NCBI RefSeq assembly: GCF_050624435.1
Contig: NC_134536.1
Span: 9,366,758-9,430,757 of the forward strand
Length of the DNA stretch: 64,000 nucleotides
Direction of reading: 5' to 3'
Source of the DNA: Tenrec ecaudatus
Lineage: Eukaryota > Chordata > Mammalia > Afrosoricida > Tenrecidae
The position numbers were made by a program, and so were the translations under genes. Shown here piece after piece: positions 44,900-56,592 of this stretch (positions are counted from its first letter, which is position 1; the number at the start of each line of letters is the position of its first letter). A model generated the notes under the pieces. It was not told the origin of the DNA. It saw nothing but the letters and a program-made list of their open reading frames with translations, and searched no databases.

Positions 44900-46832
44900 T
44901 TTTTTAATTGTTTTATTAGGGGCTCATACAACTCTTATCACTATCCATACATACATCAATTGTGTAAAGCACATTTGTACATTCATTGCCCTCATCATTC
45001 TCAAAACATTTGCTCTCCATTTAAGCCCCTGGCATCAGGTCCTCATTCTTTCCCTCCCTCCCCACTCCCCCCTCCCTCATGAGCCCTTGATAATTTATAA
45101 ATTATTATTTTGTCATTTCGTCTCCCTTCACCCACTTTTCTGTTGTCCATCCCCCAGGGAGGAGGTTTTATGTAGATCCTTGTAATCGGTTCCCCCTTTC
45201 CAACCCACCCTCCCTCCACCCTCCCAGTATTGTCACTCTCACCACTGGTTCTGAAGGGATCATCTGCCCTGTGTTTCCAGTTCCTATCTGTACCAGTGTA
45301 CATCCTCTGTCTAGCCAGATTTGCAAGGTAGAATTGGGATAATGATCGTGGGCGGGTAGGGAGGAAGCATTTAGGAACTAGAGGAAAGTTGTATTTTTCA
45401 CTGTTGCTACATCGCACCTTGACTGGCTTGTCTCCTCCCCAAGACCCTTCTGTAAGGGGATATCCAGTGTCCTACAAATGGACTTTGGGTTTCCACTCCG
45501 TACTCCCCGCCTCATTCATTATGGTATGATTTTTTGTTCTGATGATGCCTGATACCTGATCCCTTTGACACCTCATGTTCACACAGGCTGGTGTGCTTCT
45601 TCCATGTGGGCTTTGTTGCTTCTGAGCTAGATGGCCACTTGTTTACCTTCAAGCCTTTAAGACTCCAGACACTATATCTTTTGATAGCCGGACACCATCA
45701 GCTTTCTTCACATTTGCTTATTCACCCGCTTTGTCTTCAGCAGTTGTGTTGGGAAGGTTAGCATCATAGAATGCCAATTTAATAGAAGTATTCTTGCATT
45801 GAGGGAGTACTTGAGTGGAGGCCCAATGTCTGTCTGCTACCTTAATACTAAACCTATACATATATGTGCATAGATCTATTTCTCCATCCTATATATAAAT
45901 ATATTTGCATATGTACATGTCTTTATCTAGACCTCTATAAATGTCCTTTGCCTCCTAGCTCTTTCCTCTATTTCCCTAGACTTTCCTCCTGTCCCACTAT
46001 CATGTTCAGTCCCCACCAGGCCTTCAGCAATTCCTCTTGGTTATATTACCCTTGATCATGCCCTACCAGGCCTCCCATACCCTCCTCATCACCGATTTGG
46101 ATAACTTGTTGTTCCTTTGTCCCTGGGTTTGTTAACACCATTACCTTTCCCCCCACTACCCCCTCTCCCATGTCCCCCTGGAACTGTCGGTCCCATTGTT
46201 TTCTCCTCCATATTGTTCATCTAGCCTATCTTATTGAGACAGACCTGCGGAGATAATAACATGCACAAAAACAAGACAGAGCAAAACCAAGTAACAATAT
46301 CCAACAAGACAACAACAACAAACCACTGACAAAGAACAACAACAGCAAAAAAAAAAACAACAAACAAGAACAAGAAAGAAAAGCTTGTAGTTAGTTCAAG
46401 GATTGTTTTTTTGGCCTTTAGGAGTGTTTTCTAGTCCAGTCTGTTGGGGCACCATGCCCTGGCCCCAAAGTCCACCTTCAGCATTCCCTGGGGACCTCAC
46501 CATTCCATTCCCTTGCAGTTCTGTTACATGCCCTTAGTGTTTTGCCTTGGTGTGGCAGGATCAGATCAGGTGCAATCCCCACACTGTGTCTCCGGTGTTG
46601 TCCCCTGTAGGGCTATAGGTCAGTGAGGGGCGTCATGTCTCATAGTGGGGCCGGCCATGTGGTCCTCTCTGTGGACTGGCTGCTCTAATTGGGAACATAG
46701 TCCTCAAGGCCAGGCTGTGCTCCACTCTCTCCTCCTCCCCCTTCATCTGCTCCCGTGTGCTCCGATCAGATATGTCCCTCTCCCGGAGCTGCAGATTCAG
46801 TGCCATCCTTTGGAATAAATTCTTCTGGGGGG
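44900..46832 (-). mobile_element. A-tailed LINE-type element, longest copy (1.93 kb)
   Basis: Defined precisely by a target duplication: AATTCAGCCTTCTT (44,886-44,899) and AATTCAACCTTCTT (46,833-46,846), 13 of 14 identical. On its sense (minus) strand it starts near 'agaagaatttattcc'. It has a T/G-rich stretch (46,260-46,400), an AT-rich stretch near 45,840-45,920 and ends 'gagcccctaataaaa' plus poly(A). The longest sense frames (124 codons at 45,043-45,417, 68 codons at 46,633-46,839) show no RT or endonuclease motif. It is either a long LINE 3' UTR (5'-truncated insertion) or a non-autonomous family. Confidence 0.92.
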
Positions 46833-46846
46833 AATTCAACCTTCTT

Positions 46847-47349
46847 AATTACCTTTCTTTTCCTCCACCTCAAGCGCATCCAACATCAGTTTTGTAAGCC
46901 AAGAAGGTAGTATAGGAAGAGACAAAGACAGGTGATTTATAAAATCAAATGTCTTTCTACACTTCGTCCTTTTCTGTCTCCCCACCCCACCAGTTGGTAA
47001 CCAGTTAAAAGTTGCTCAAATATTTGTTTTTAAAATTGTTCAGGGGGGGGTGGGGAGAAATATCACTCATGGATATTCTGAGAACACAAGGACAACAGAC
47101 GCTCTTGATTATATCAATAATCATTCTCCCTCTTGCTTGCTAATGAACCCCTATTTATTAAGAGGGCATTGTTCCTCCACCAAACTGTGTGCCCCTGTAG
47201 CCGGGCTGTGGCCCCAGGCCACGACTGGCTGCAGCCAGTGGTTCTCATGGGGGGAGAGTGTCCCCAGAGCAGGGCCGCCAGCAACTTCCTCTGTGAGTTG
47301 TTAGAAATGAAACCAAAGGGATTGAACCTGAGTCGGGGGTGAGGGCCCA
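46847..47349. other. Unassigned sequence
   Basis: No gene or repeat recognised. Confidence 0.4.
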
Positions 47350-47515
47350 GCAATCGGGCTCAAACACAGCCTGCAGGGGGGTTTTCAGGAGAAAGATGAC
47401 TGCTCCCATGAAGACCAGTAGTCCGCATCCTACGGGGCAGTTCTACACGGTCCTGTAGGGTCACCATGAGTCAGAACAGAGTCGGTGATAGTGGGCTTGG
47501 CTTTGGTTTGGGCAA
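47350..47515 (+). repeat. AfroSINE copy
   Basis: 'gggcagttctacacggtcctg', 'tagggtcaccatgagtcagaac'. First of three same-strand copies. Confidence 0.85.
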
Positions 47516-47606
47516 ATGAGCCTGATGTATGCTCCAATTCGAGAACTTTAGATATAAGCCCATTCCAGTCTCTCTCCTTAGCACTATGGGCACTGACATG
47601 GGGGCA

Positions 47607-47805
47607 GGAGCCCTGGTGACACCGTGGTTCTGCGATGAGCTGCTAACCACAAGATCAACAGTTCAATCCCGCCAGCCGCTCTACCGGAGAAAGAAGGATG
47701 CAGCTATGTGCTCAGGTAAATAGTCTCAGAACCTTCTGGGCAGTTCTACTCTGTCCTACAGGGTCCTGTGAGTTGACATCGGCTGAGTGGCTAGGAGTTT
47801 GAGTT
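47607..47805 (+). repeat. AfroSINE copy
   Basis: 'ggagccctggtgacaccgtg', 'acaagatcaacagttcaatccc', 'ttctactctgtcctacaggg'. Confidence 0.93.
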
Positions 47806-47817
47806 TTTTGAGATCCG

Positions 47818-47998
47818 GGGAGCCCTGGTGGGATAAGCATTCGACTGAAAAGTCAGCAGTTTGAGACGGCTCCTCATTCCAGGGAGAAAGGTGAGGCTTT
47901 CGATCGTGGTAGAGTTACAGTCTCGGACACCCGCAGGGGCAGTTCTACTCTGTGGATTGAAATCCACTCAGGGGCCGTGAGTCAGAATCCACTCTAAG
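47818..47998 (+). repeat. AfroSINE copy
   Basis: 'ggagccctggtgggataagc', 'agagttacagtctcggacac', 'gtgagtcagaatccactc'. Confidence 0.92.
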
Positions 47999-48214
47999 CC
48001 CACACAGGTGCTCACGGGTGGATGCCAGCTGGGGCTGCTGTGCCATCTTGTGGCCCGAGGAAAGCTGCCCCTGCCCTGCGGACAGCAGAGCCTGCCCTGG
48101 GTCAGGCGGGCTGCTGCTCGCCTTCCCTGATGTGAGACTTCCCTGCGATGGTGGATCTCCTAGCTTTGTCAGCAGTTGCTGTGGATTCACCTCCACTCAC
48201 CCAGCAGGAGGAGC

Positions 48215-48345
48215 CCTTGCTGGCTCCACCCATCTTCATGATCTTTGATAGATCTGAGCCCATTGTTGGGGCTATGACGTCAGTCCACCCCCTAGAGGAG
48301 GGCCTTCCTTTCCGCTGACCCTTGACCACGCAGGATGTCCTTTTC
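48215..48345 (-). mobile_element. RTE/BovB LINE fragment (left of insertion)
   Basis: Antisense 3' end: 'agcccattgttggggctatg', 'gagggccttcctttccgctgacc', 'caggatgtccttttc'. It continues at 48,478. Confidence 0.78.
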
Positions 48346-48477
48346 TTTTCTTTCATTTAAAAAAAAATAAATCATTTTATTGGCGGCTCTTACAACAATC
48401 CACACATCCATTGTATCAAGCACATTTGCGCATATGTTGCCATCATCCTTTCCAAAACAAATTTTGTTTGACTTGAG
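48346..48477 (-). mobile_element. A-tailed LINE-type element, 3' 130 bp
   Basis: Antisense: poly(A) complement, 'aaataaatcattttattggcgg', 'caatccacacatccattgtatc', 'caaaacaaattttg'. Perfect 14-bp target duplication AGGATGTCCTTTTC at 48,332-48,345 and 48,478-48,491. It inserted into the RTE and is strongly 5'-truncated. Confidence 0.9.
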
Positions 48478-48950
48478 AGGATGTCCTTTTCCAGCGATGG
48501 GTCCTTTCCAGATGATGTGTCCAAGTGAAGTCTCGCCATCCTCCTTCTAAGGAACAACCAGTGGTCTTTCTTCTAAGATTGGTGTACTCCTGCTCCTGGC
48601 CGCCCATGGTCTGCATAGCCAACCAGCTTCACCAACACCACCATCGAATGTCTCCGTTCTTCTGTCTACCTGTTTCCACATGCATAGGAGTTGATTGTGG
48701 GGACCATGAAGACCAAGGCGTGGGCCAGATGTACCTTCATCCCCAAACCAGCATCTTAAGACTTGAAAGAGGTCTTTTGCAGCAGGTTGGATCCAGCGGA
48801 ATAATACGCTGTTGGATTTCTGCACTGCTGTTTCAGTGGGTGCTGATGACGGATTCAAGTGGAATGAAATTCTCACAACTTCAATTTCTCTCACTTTGTG
48901 GTAGAATCCTCCTGGCTGCTTAAATTTGCCCTGTGCTCTGGGGGTTCTCT
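48478..48950 (-). mobile_element. RTE/BovB LINE fragment (right of insertion)
   Basis: Antisense C-terminal coding part. The open minus frame 48,547-49,008 contains KVREIEVVRISFHLNPSS and PAAKDLFQVLR, tracking the RTE region before the C-terminus. In-frame but shuffled by frameshifts. Confidence 0.82.
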
Positions 48951-48974
48951 GTTTCCAGGTGTTTGTGACCATTG

Positions 48975-49105
48975 TTGTCATTGTGAGGTGCCTCTGAGTT
49001 GGTTCCAACCCATAGCAACCTTAGGGCCCACAGAATAAAACCTTGCTGAGTCCTGCACCATCCTCACAGTGGTTGTTATGTTTGAGCCCGCTGTTTACAA
49101 GAACA
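48975..49105 (-). mobile_element. RTE/BovB LINE, separate 3' tip
   Basis: 'gttgtcattgtgaggtgcctc', 'gagttggttccaacccatagc', 'gtcctgcaccatcctcacag'. This is a second 3' tip in the same orientation, so a second insertion. Confidence 0.7.
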
Positions 49106-50189
49106 TGTGGGTCGAGTTTAGACTGTCAATCAAGTCTCAGTTTGATTGGAGGGAAACTGAGATAAGTGGCTTTGCAAGGCTGGCCTCCCTCTCTCTTTGG
49201 CTCTGGTGATCAGACCAGCATGCTGCTGCCTGAGCTAGTCCTTTGCTTCTGCTGTGTGCCGCGCTACCTGTGGGGCAAGCCAACCCGTGGATCATGTCAC
49301 CTTGCCGTGCACCGCTAGACCTTGAGGCTCCATTGGGACCTGCTTTGCTCCCTGGCTGGTGGATTGTGTCTCCCTGCATGTGTTGCTAGAGCTTGAGGCT
49401 CCATCGGGAAGTGCTTCAATACACACCTACCCTAAACGTGAAATTTTCCAACAGGACCATTGGATACAGATACTCAGTCACATCTATTTAATGGAGTATT
49501 GTTCCAAAGAGGACCACTTATTAGATGTTCAAGAAATCATTTTTGTTGTATGAAAAAAACAGAATCTCTGGAAGATAAAGAGAGCTATTTAAGGATCAGA
49601 CCACAGAGTACAGCAGTCTCTGCAATGTTCTCTCCACTAAAATAATCCCCAGCTGCAAAACCCTGAAAGAGTTTGAAGTCTTGAAACAGAGTCAATTGTC
49701 CACCATACATCCTTCCAAACAAGAGACTTGTAGCTAGGAATTCTCTGCCCAGTCCCTCCTCTGGCCACTCGGTGGGATGTGTGAGGGTGCACCATGTGCC
49801 CCCGCTGGCCAAGGCTGGGAAAATGATTCTCTCAACCTCTGTCTCTTCCTATCACTGCCAGTCAGATGAAGACAACTGCAGTCCCCAGGGAATGGAGCCA
49901 CCAGATTGGTGGGGCCTGGATCACGGGATCTCTCATGATTGGAGAGCTGCTTGAGAAGAAGGAAAGGTAGTTAACTGTCCTGGAGATGCTGGTGAACTGG
50001 CTAGGAAACTAGAGAAGAATTCATGCTTAGAAGAGTCCTTGAACCCATTTCAGCTCGTTATTCTAATTAGTTGAATATTACATAAGAAAGACCAACAGAC
50101 AATAGCAAAGTATTTAAAATATGGAGTTGGTAAAGAATATTAAAAGTACCGTCAAAAGAACAAACAGATCTGTCTTGGAAGCAATATAG
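49106..50189. other. Unassigned sequence with a small internal repeat
   Basis: A block 'gctaga(c/g)cttgaggctccat(t/c)ggga' recurs at about 49,314 and 49,386. No gene recognised. Confidence 0.4.
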
Positions 50190-50435
50190 CACAGAATGTT
50201 CCTTAAAGGCAAGGATGGCAAGAATTCATTTCAGATTCCTTAGTCATGTTGTCAGGAGAGACCAGTCCCTGGAGGAGAAGATCATGCTTGGGAGAGTGGA
50301 GGGGCAGTGGAAGAGAGGAAGGCCTTTGAAGAAATGGCTCAAATATCAGAGCAGTTGTGAGGATGGCCCAGGACCAGGCGGTGTTGTGTTCTGTTGTACA
50401 GAGAGGTTCAATCTGGTACCCAAGCACATCTCCTT
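50190..50435 (+). mobile_element. RTE/BovB LINE fragment, C-terminal end
   Basis: Plus-strand frame reads MARIHFRFLSHVVRRDQSLE then GRVEGQWKRGRP, the RTE C-terminal segment (…RRDQSLEKDIMLGKVEG…-like), followed by non-coding 3' sequence. Confidence 0.83.
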
Positions 50436-50570
50436 AGACCACACTCCATCTTTCCATGAAGACAACAACAAAGTCATAGTACCACCCAACATGATGTGAC
50501 CACCCTGCTCTCAGCCAGAAACATACCAGCCCTTCTCTACAGGGAATGCATAGTTCCTGGCCCTCTAGAC

Positions 50571-50767
50571 CAGTGATTCTCAATCTTCCTAATTCCACGA
50601 CCCTTTAATACAGTTCCTCATGTTGTGGTGACTCCCCGAACAATAAAATTATTTTTGTTGCTACTTCATAACTGTAATTTTGCTACTGTTATGAATCGGG
50701 GGACCCCTGTGAAAGGGTCATTTGACCCCCCCCCAAGGGGTCATGATCCCCAGGTTGAGAACCACTG
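50571..50767 (-). mobile_element. SPIN-type hAT non-autonomous transposon, copy C
   Basis: 197 bp. Left CAGTGATTCTCAATC, right GGTTGAGAACCACTG. Target duplication CTCTAGAC/CTCTAGAA (7 of 8). The interior 'ttgctacttcataactg' and 'gacccctgtgaaagggtc' match copy B. Best-preserved insertion junction of the three. Confidence 0.95.
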
Positions 50768-50867
50768 CTCTAGAACCACCACATTGACCAAGAAATCAAC
50801 CACCACAATTAAACAAATTAATTTGGAAATTCTGGCAGAAAATCAAGGTGAAGGTGTCCTTTCTCAA

Positions 50868-51044
50868 ACAAACTCCCTGCCGGCGAGTCACTTCTGACTC
50901 GTAGCAACTCCATAGGATGGACTAGAACTGCCCCTGTGGGTGTCTGAGACTATAATCTTTACAGAAGTAAAGATTCTTCTCCCTTGGGTAGGCTGGTGGT
51001 TTCCGACACAGCCGAACATGTAACCCACTACGCACCAGGACCCC
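50868..51044 (-). repeat. AfroSINE copy
   Basis: Antisense: 'ccctgccggcgagtcacttc', 'ctagaactgcccctgtgggtg', 'actacgcaccaggacccc'. Confidence 0.88.
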
Positions 51045-51830
51045 TTGAACGTCACCAAAGGACCAGGAAGCAATAGCTACAAAGACAACGACCTTCATCC
51101 AGAGCCTACAGAGGAAGAAAGTCTTCCCCTAGAGTCAGTCACCCTGAAATTGAACTTCCAGCCTCCTCTCTGTAACAAAGTAAGTTTGTGACGGTCATCC
51201 ACTGACAGTAGTGTCGTTCCAGCAGCGCTCGATAAGTGGACATTGGGCTCAGGTGTTATACCCTATTGGAAATCATTAGCCCTGGAGTTCTGGTTGCCCA
51301 ACTGTAAGCACATGCCGAGACACTAATGAACAATATCAATGGTTAAACAATAAGAAAGGTTTTTGTCTTCGGTAAGAGTTTTAAAATAGGCTTAGATCTG
51401 TACATGAAACTTTTCGGGAGGTGAGAGAGAAAACAACGAATATTTCTCTAAGATGCTGGAACTCTGAATGTGGGTTGCATAGAGGAAGAGGCCAGGTTAG
51501 AGAAGCAGACAACCTGCACTGCCAAGATTGGATCATATCCTAAACACGATTCCATTTTAGAAGGCGAAAATGAAGAAAATGTTTCTGTCTCCTGTTTGCG
51601 TTGAGTGACATCTACTTTCTCCTAACCTTCCACCTCTCCCGAGAAACAAGTGATGATGCCAAAGAGGAGACTAGTTGCCTAGCAACCTGAAATTAGTGAG
51701 ACATGTCCCTTTCTGACTTGAATCGAAATCAAGCTCGATGAGAATAACTATGAGATCAAAGTCCAAAATGTTAAAACTCATCATGTTAGCACCAGGCACT
51801 GAGTGATAGGAGCAGAGCTATACCAGGGAA
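51045..51830. other. Unassigned sequence
   Basis: No gene or repeat recognised. Confidence 0.4.
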
Positions 51831-52044
51831 GCTTCAAAAAGTCCGTGGAACAATTCAACTATTTTTAATTCTATTTTTCCTAAGAACCTTATGAAGGTCC
51901 CTTGTATATGTGGTCCATGTATTCGGCAATGATATTTAGAAAATATTGATCAGACTCTAGGATGCTCCATCTTAGCCTATGATGATTAAGTTTATTTTAA
52001 AAGTTCTTATTGATAAGGACGCTTGTCAGTGGACTTTTTGAAGC
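51831..52044. mobile_element. MITE-like element with 14-bp terminal inverted repeats
   Basis: GCTTCAAAAAGTCC at 51,831-51,844 and its exact complement GGACTTTTTGAAGC at 52,031-52,044, about 214 bp end to end, non-coding. The TTCAAAAAGTYC terminus is reminiscent of mammalian mariner-derived elements. The outer boundary and TA duplication are not certain. Confidence 0.7.
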
Positions 52045-52184
52045 ACGTCATTCATACACTAGGGTAAGTCATAAGTGTTACTATTAATATTTATTAAACA
52101 AAAATATTAATATGTGAGGCTCTTGCTTTTTGACACATCTTCTACTTTAAAGATGTTGTTTCCATCTCTCTAACCTCTCCTCTA

Positions 52185-52400
52185 AGAGCCTTGGTAGCAG
52201 AATGGGTTACATGTGGGACTGCTCACCACAAGGGCCAACAGTTTGAACCCACCAGGCACTCCTCGGAAGAAAGATGAGACTGTTTGCTCCCACAAAGAGC
52301 TAAACCTCTTGGAAACCCAAAGAGGCAATTCTAATTGTCCTATAGCAAATGGTTGTGATGGCTTGAAATTGGCTTGGTAGCAGTGAGTTTGATCTTTGGT
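52185..52400 (+). repeat. AfroSINE copy
   Basis: 'agagccttggtagcagaatgg', 'aagggccaacagtttgaaccc', 'ggtagcagtgagtttgatc'. Confidence 0.9.
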
Positions 52401-52921
52401 TTGGGGGAACCCTTCCCCTAAAGAATTCTCTGCTCTTTTATTTACACACAAACAGCCATTTGGGAATCCTTCGGGGACTCAAATCTCATTATAATCCAAT
52501 GTTTCTTGGGTTTGGGGAACAAAAATAAGGGACAAAATCAGAACTCTAAGGTTTCTCAATGGAATTCCTGCAGGACTGTGACTGCTGTCCTTAGAGAATG
52601 AGCAGGTGCAAATTCTGCTGGAAAGAAATTCCTGAGGGCAACATTCTGGGCATTTTTTATCATTAAGGCATTATGTATTCTCAAAATGCATAATTTTAAC
52701 ATTAATGCATTTAAATGTCTTCATAATAAACTCCAGTGACTGTCCTGCATCTTTTGAGAAAAATCCATCAAGATAATCTCTTGGGAATCCCAAGACACTG
52801 TTGCCATAACCTTCTGAGCTAATTACTCTGCCTGGAACTTAACTGGCCCAACAGATCCCCTCAAAAACACTGTTGTTTGGTAATTGTTTTGTTTTTAAAT
52901 GAAAGAGTTTATTTAATCGGT
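52401..52921. other. Unassigned sequence
   Basis: AT-rich, no gene or repeat recognised. Confidence 0.4.
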
Positions 52922-52933
52922 AAGAAGAAAATT

Positions 52934-53372
52934 GTACAGAAGATGCACCCTGATACAGATAGAGCTGGAAACACAGGGAATCCAGGACAGATAAACCCCT
53001 TGGGACCAATGATGACAGTAGCGATACCAGGAGGGGAAGGGGAAAGGGAGGTAGAAAGGGGGAACTGATCACAATGATCTACATATAACCTCCTCCCTGG
53101 GGGATGGACAACAGAATAGTGGGTGAAGGGAGACATCAGGCAGTGTAAGACATGACAAAATGATAATAATTTATAAATTATCAAGGGTTTGTGAGGGAGG
53201 GAGAACAGAGGAGGGAGGGAGAAAACCGAGGAGCTGATACCAAGGGCTGAAGTAGAAAGAAAATGTTTTGAGAACGACAATGGCAACAAATGTACAAGTG
53301 TGCTTGACACAATGGATAGATGTATGGATTATGATAAGAATTGTACAAGCCCCCCATAAAATGATTTTTTAA
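52934..53372 (+). mobile_element. A-tailed LINE-type element, 440-bp copy
   Basis: Sense, 5'-truncated: 'gatacagatagagctggaaac' to 'agccccccataaaatg' plus A-rich tail. Perfect 12-bp target duplication AAGAAGAAAATT at 52,922-52,933 and 53,373-53,384. Confidence 0.93.
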
Positions 53373-53409
53373 AAGAAGAAAATTATAACTCACAGGGAAA
53401 GTTAACTGT

Positions 53410-53770
53410 TTATAGTTTCTTTGTTTTCTTTTTAAACAGTTTTATTGGCACATAATCCACATATTACATAATTCAATAGTTCAATCACATCAAGAAGAGT
53501 TGTACACTCATCACCACAATCAGTTTTAGAACATTTTCCTTTTTCTTGTCTTCATTGTTATTAGCTCCCCATTTCCCACAACCTCCCCTGCAAAATCCCC
53601 AAGAAGCCATTAATCCAGTTACTGTCGCTATAGATTCACCACCCAGGATTTCACATACTGGAAAACACTAAAGCAAAATGTTAACAACAGGAGCGAAGTG
53701 AAACAGAGAAAAACCTCAATAGAAAAGAAAGCAGATTCATTCCTGGGTTTTGGCACCAAAAAAGAAAAAA
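53410..53770 (-). mobile_element. L1-type 3' UTR fragment
   Basis: Antisense: 'aacagttttattggcacataatcc', 'tcatcaccacaatcagttttag', 'tgtcgctatagattc', the usual order in old placental L1 3' ends. Confidence 0.6.
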
Positions 53771-54004
53771 AAAGAAAGCAGAAAATATTAAAACTATAAC
53801 CTTTTTACAATGGGTCAGTAAGGGTAACGTTAAATTGGACCACTTTTTTAAGGCACTTTAGTGAGACTAAGACAAGTATGTTCCTGAGAGAACTTGGCTG
53901 CCACTCACCACTGATCCTCATGAAGATATGTTTCAGCACATTTTGTTTGGAATAAACCTGGGTCTGTATGAACCAATACCTTTTCACTTACCCTCATATA
54001 CACA

Positions 54005-56065
54005 TAATGATGTAACACTCATTGTTAAAAATAACATTTCAAGATCTGTCATGAAGTACAATACTTACTATGATTGACAGGATATATCCATATACCTACA
54101 AAGAAGACCAGTTAATACAACTATTATTCAAGTTTATACACTAACCACAAATGATGAAGATGAGAAAAATGAGATGTTTTGCTGATGCCTGCAGTAAAAA
54201 GCTAATCAAGCTTGTCATCAAGATGCATTGTAATTATTGGTTATTGGCCTTTGAAAACTGGAAACAAAGAAGCACACCATCCCCACTTCAACTGAGTAGA
54301 TTCTGACTCAGTTGGAAAATATGACCTTGGTGGTAGAAACGGCATTGGAAATGACATGAGAGAATTTTGTAAGACCAAGAGCTATTCACTGCAAACACTT
54401 TTGGTTAGTAGCATGAGCAGTGAGTACACCTGTTGGCATCTTCAGTTAAAATATACAGGAATCGAAATGGACTACATCTGTAGGAAAAGATGACCGAGAA
54501 GCTCAGACCAGAGGCCGACTGTAGAACAGACCATCGATTGCTCATATACAAGATCAGGTTGAAGCTGAGGGAAAGGAAAACCAGTCCACAGGAGCCGAAA
54601 TGTAACCTTGAGTTATATTTTGAAAATAGAACGTTAAGAACATCTCAAGGGCAGATTTGATGCAAAGAGCACGAACAGTTGAAGACTCGATGAGCTGAGC
54701 GGTGACGTTAAGAACAAATTACATGAAGAAGCTAATGGCGATTAAAGGCAGGCAAGAAAGCAAAGATCAAAGTGGATGGCAGAAGAGACTCTGGCTTGTT
54801 CTTGAACACAGAGTAGCTAAAGCAAACTGAAGAAACAATAAAGCAAAGAGCCGAACAGAGCATTTCAAAGGGCAGCTGGAGAAGACTAAGCAAAGTACCA
54901 TCGTGGAATGTGCACTGCGTGGAGTTAGCCAAAAAGGAAGAACCTTCTCGGCATATGTCAAGTTCAAAGAACTGAAGGAAAAACCTCAAGCCTGGACTTT
55001 CAATGCTCAAGGATTGTATGGGCAAAATATTGAATGAAGCACCAAAAGACTATGAAGGAATACACAGGGTCCCTGTAGCAAATGTCTAACCATTTCAGGA
55101 GATAATTTATGATTAAGAAACCGTGAGATTGAAGGAAGAAATCAAGCTTCCCTGAAAGCATCAGGGAACACATGGTTCCGAGGGTTGACAGAATATCAAC
55201 TGAGATGTTCCAGCCAGTGGATGCACTGACAGAAGTGCTCTCCCATCTAGGCCAAGACATTTAGATGACAGGCACCTGGCCACCAGCTGGAAGAGATCCA
55301 TATTTGTTCCCATTCCAAAGAAAGATGACCCAATTAAATGCAGAAATTAATATCACATGCAAGTAAAACTTTGCTGAAGATATTCCAGGAAAAAAATATT
55401 GCAGTATGACATCAACAGGAGCTTCCAGAAACTTAACCCGGATTCAGAAGAGGACAGGAATGAGGGCTATCGTTGCTGGTGTCAGGTGAATCTTGGCTAA
55501 CAATAGAGAATGCAGGACGATATTTACCTGTATTGTGTGGACTATGCAAAGGTCTTAGATGAGTGAGTGGTTCATGACAAATTATAGGTAGTATTTCAAA
55601 GAATGGGAATTCCAGCACATTTAACTGTGCTCATGCAAAACTTGTACATAGACCAATAGATAATCCTTCACACAGAACAAGGGGATGGTTTAAGACCATG
55701 AAAGCTATGCATCAGAGTTGCGTGTCTTTCACATTTAATCTGGAGTCTGAGGAACGAATTCATGAAGCCGGATCTATGAAGAATCACACGGCATCAGGAT
55801 TAGAGGAAGGCGCATTCACACCTGCTGTGTGTAGACGACACGAGTTTGTCTGCTGAACGTGAAGAGGACACGAAGCACTTACAGATGCAAGCCAAAGACT
55901 ACAATAGCCTTCAGTACGAAGCACACACGAAAGCCTCACAAGTGGACCAACAAACAACCCAATGACAAATGAAGAAAAGATCGACATTATCAAAGATTTT
56001 ATTTTACTTCGATCCACAAACAATGCCCACTGAAGCAGCCAGTGAAGAAGTTAAATGGTGTGGGC
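54005..56065 (+). mobile_element. RTE/BovB LINE, 2-kb sense copy
   Basis: Longest sense RTE here, from the endonuclease ('ctcattgttaaaaataac', 'tcatgaagtacaatac') through 'agaccagttaatacaactatt' and the RT entry 'agctggaagagatccatatttg' (SWKRSIFVPIPKKDD) to 'actgaagcagccagtgaag'. A complete RTE is about 3.2 kb, so the 5' and 3' ends are missing. Stops and frameshifts occur throughout, including inside the RT core near 55,500. Confidence 0.88.
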
Positions 56066-56299
56066 ACTCCCCCACTGTGTGCCGAGTGCCCGCTTAACAG
56101 GAAGAGAAAATAAAATGGTGACTAAAACCAGCATGAGTCGGAGTCATTTTGACTGCAAATAATAACAATGTATGAGGGAAACCCCCCCATACACAACAAG
56201 GAAATTATAGTCACGTTAAGCCAAATGCATTCTTTCTCCAAACGAAATTAAGCCTAAAACTCAAACCAAGTTCATTTATTCCAATGAACTGTGTCGAAT

Positions 56300-56491
56300 C
56301 ACAAACTCACTGCCATTGGTTCGAGTCCAATTCAGAATGACCCTACAGAACAGTCCTTGTGCGTTTCTGAGGTGGTAACTCTTGATGGGAGGAGGGAGTC
56401 TCATCTGCATCCCTCAGAGTGGCTGGTGGATTCCCACTGCTGACCTTGAGGTTAGCAGCCCAACATATAACCCACTATGCCGCCTGGGCTC
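56300..56491 (-). repeat. AfroSINE copy
   Basis: Antisense: 'caaactcactgccattggttcg', 'agagtggctggtggattccc', 'tatgccgcctgggctc'. Confidence 0.92.
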
Positions 56492-56592
56492 AAACTATGC
56501 CCAGGGAGAATCATGTCATTTCAGCAGTGCTCAATTTCACTGATAAGACCCAGGGCACAAAAGGCAGGATAGATGAGAGTGCTGGGAAGCCT

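Noticed and set aside
52909-53310. 133-codon minus frame
   Set aside because: Antisense shadow of the A-tailed element; same peptide pattern as in its relatives.
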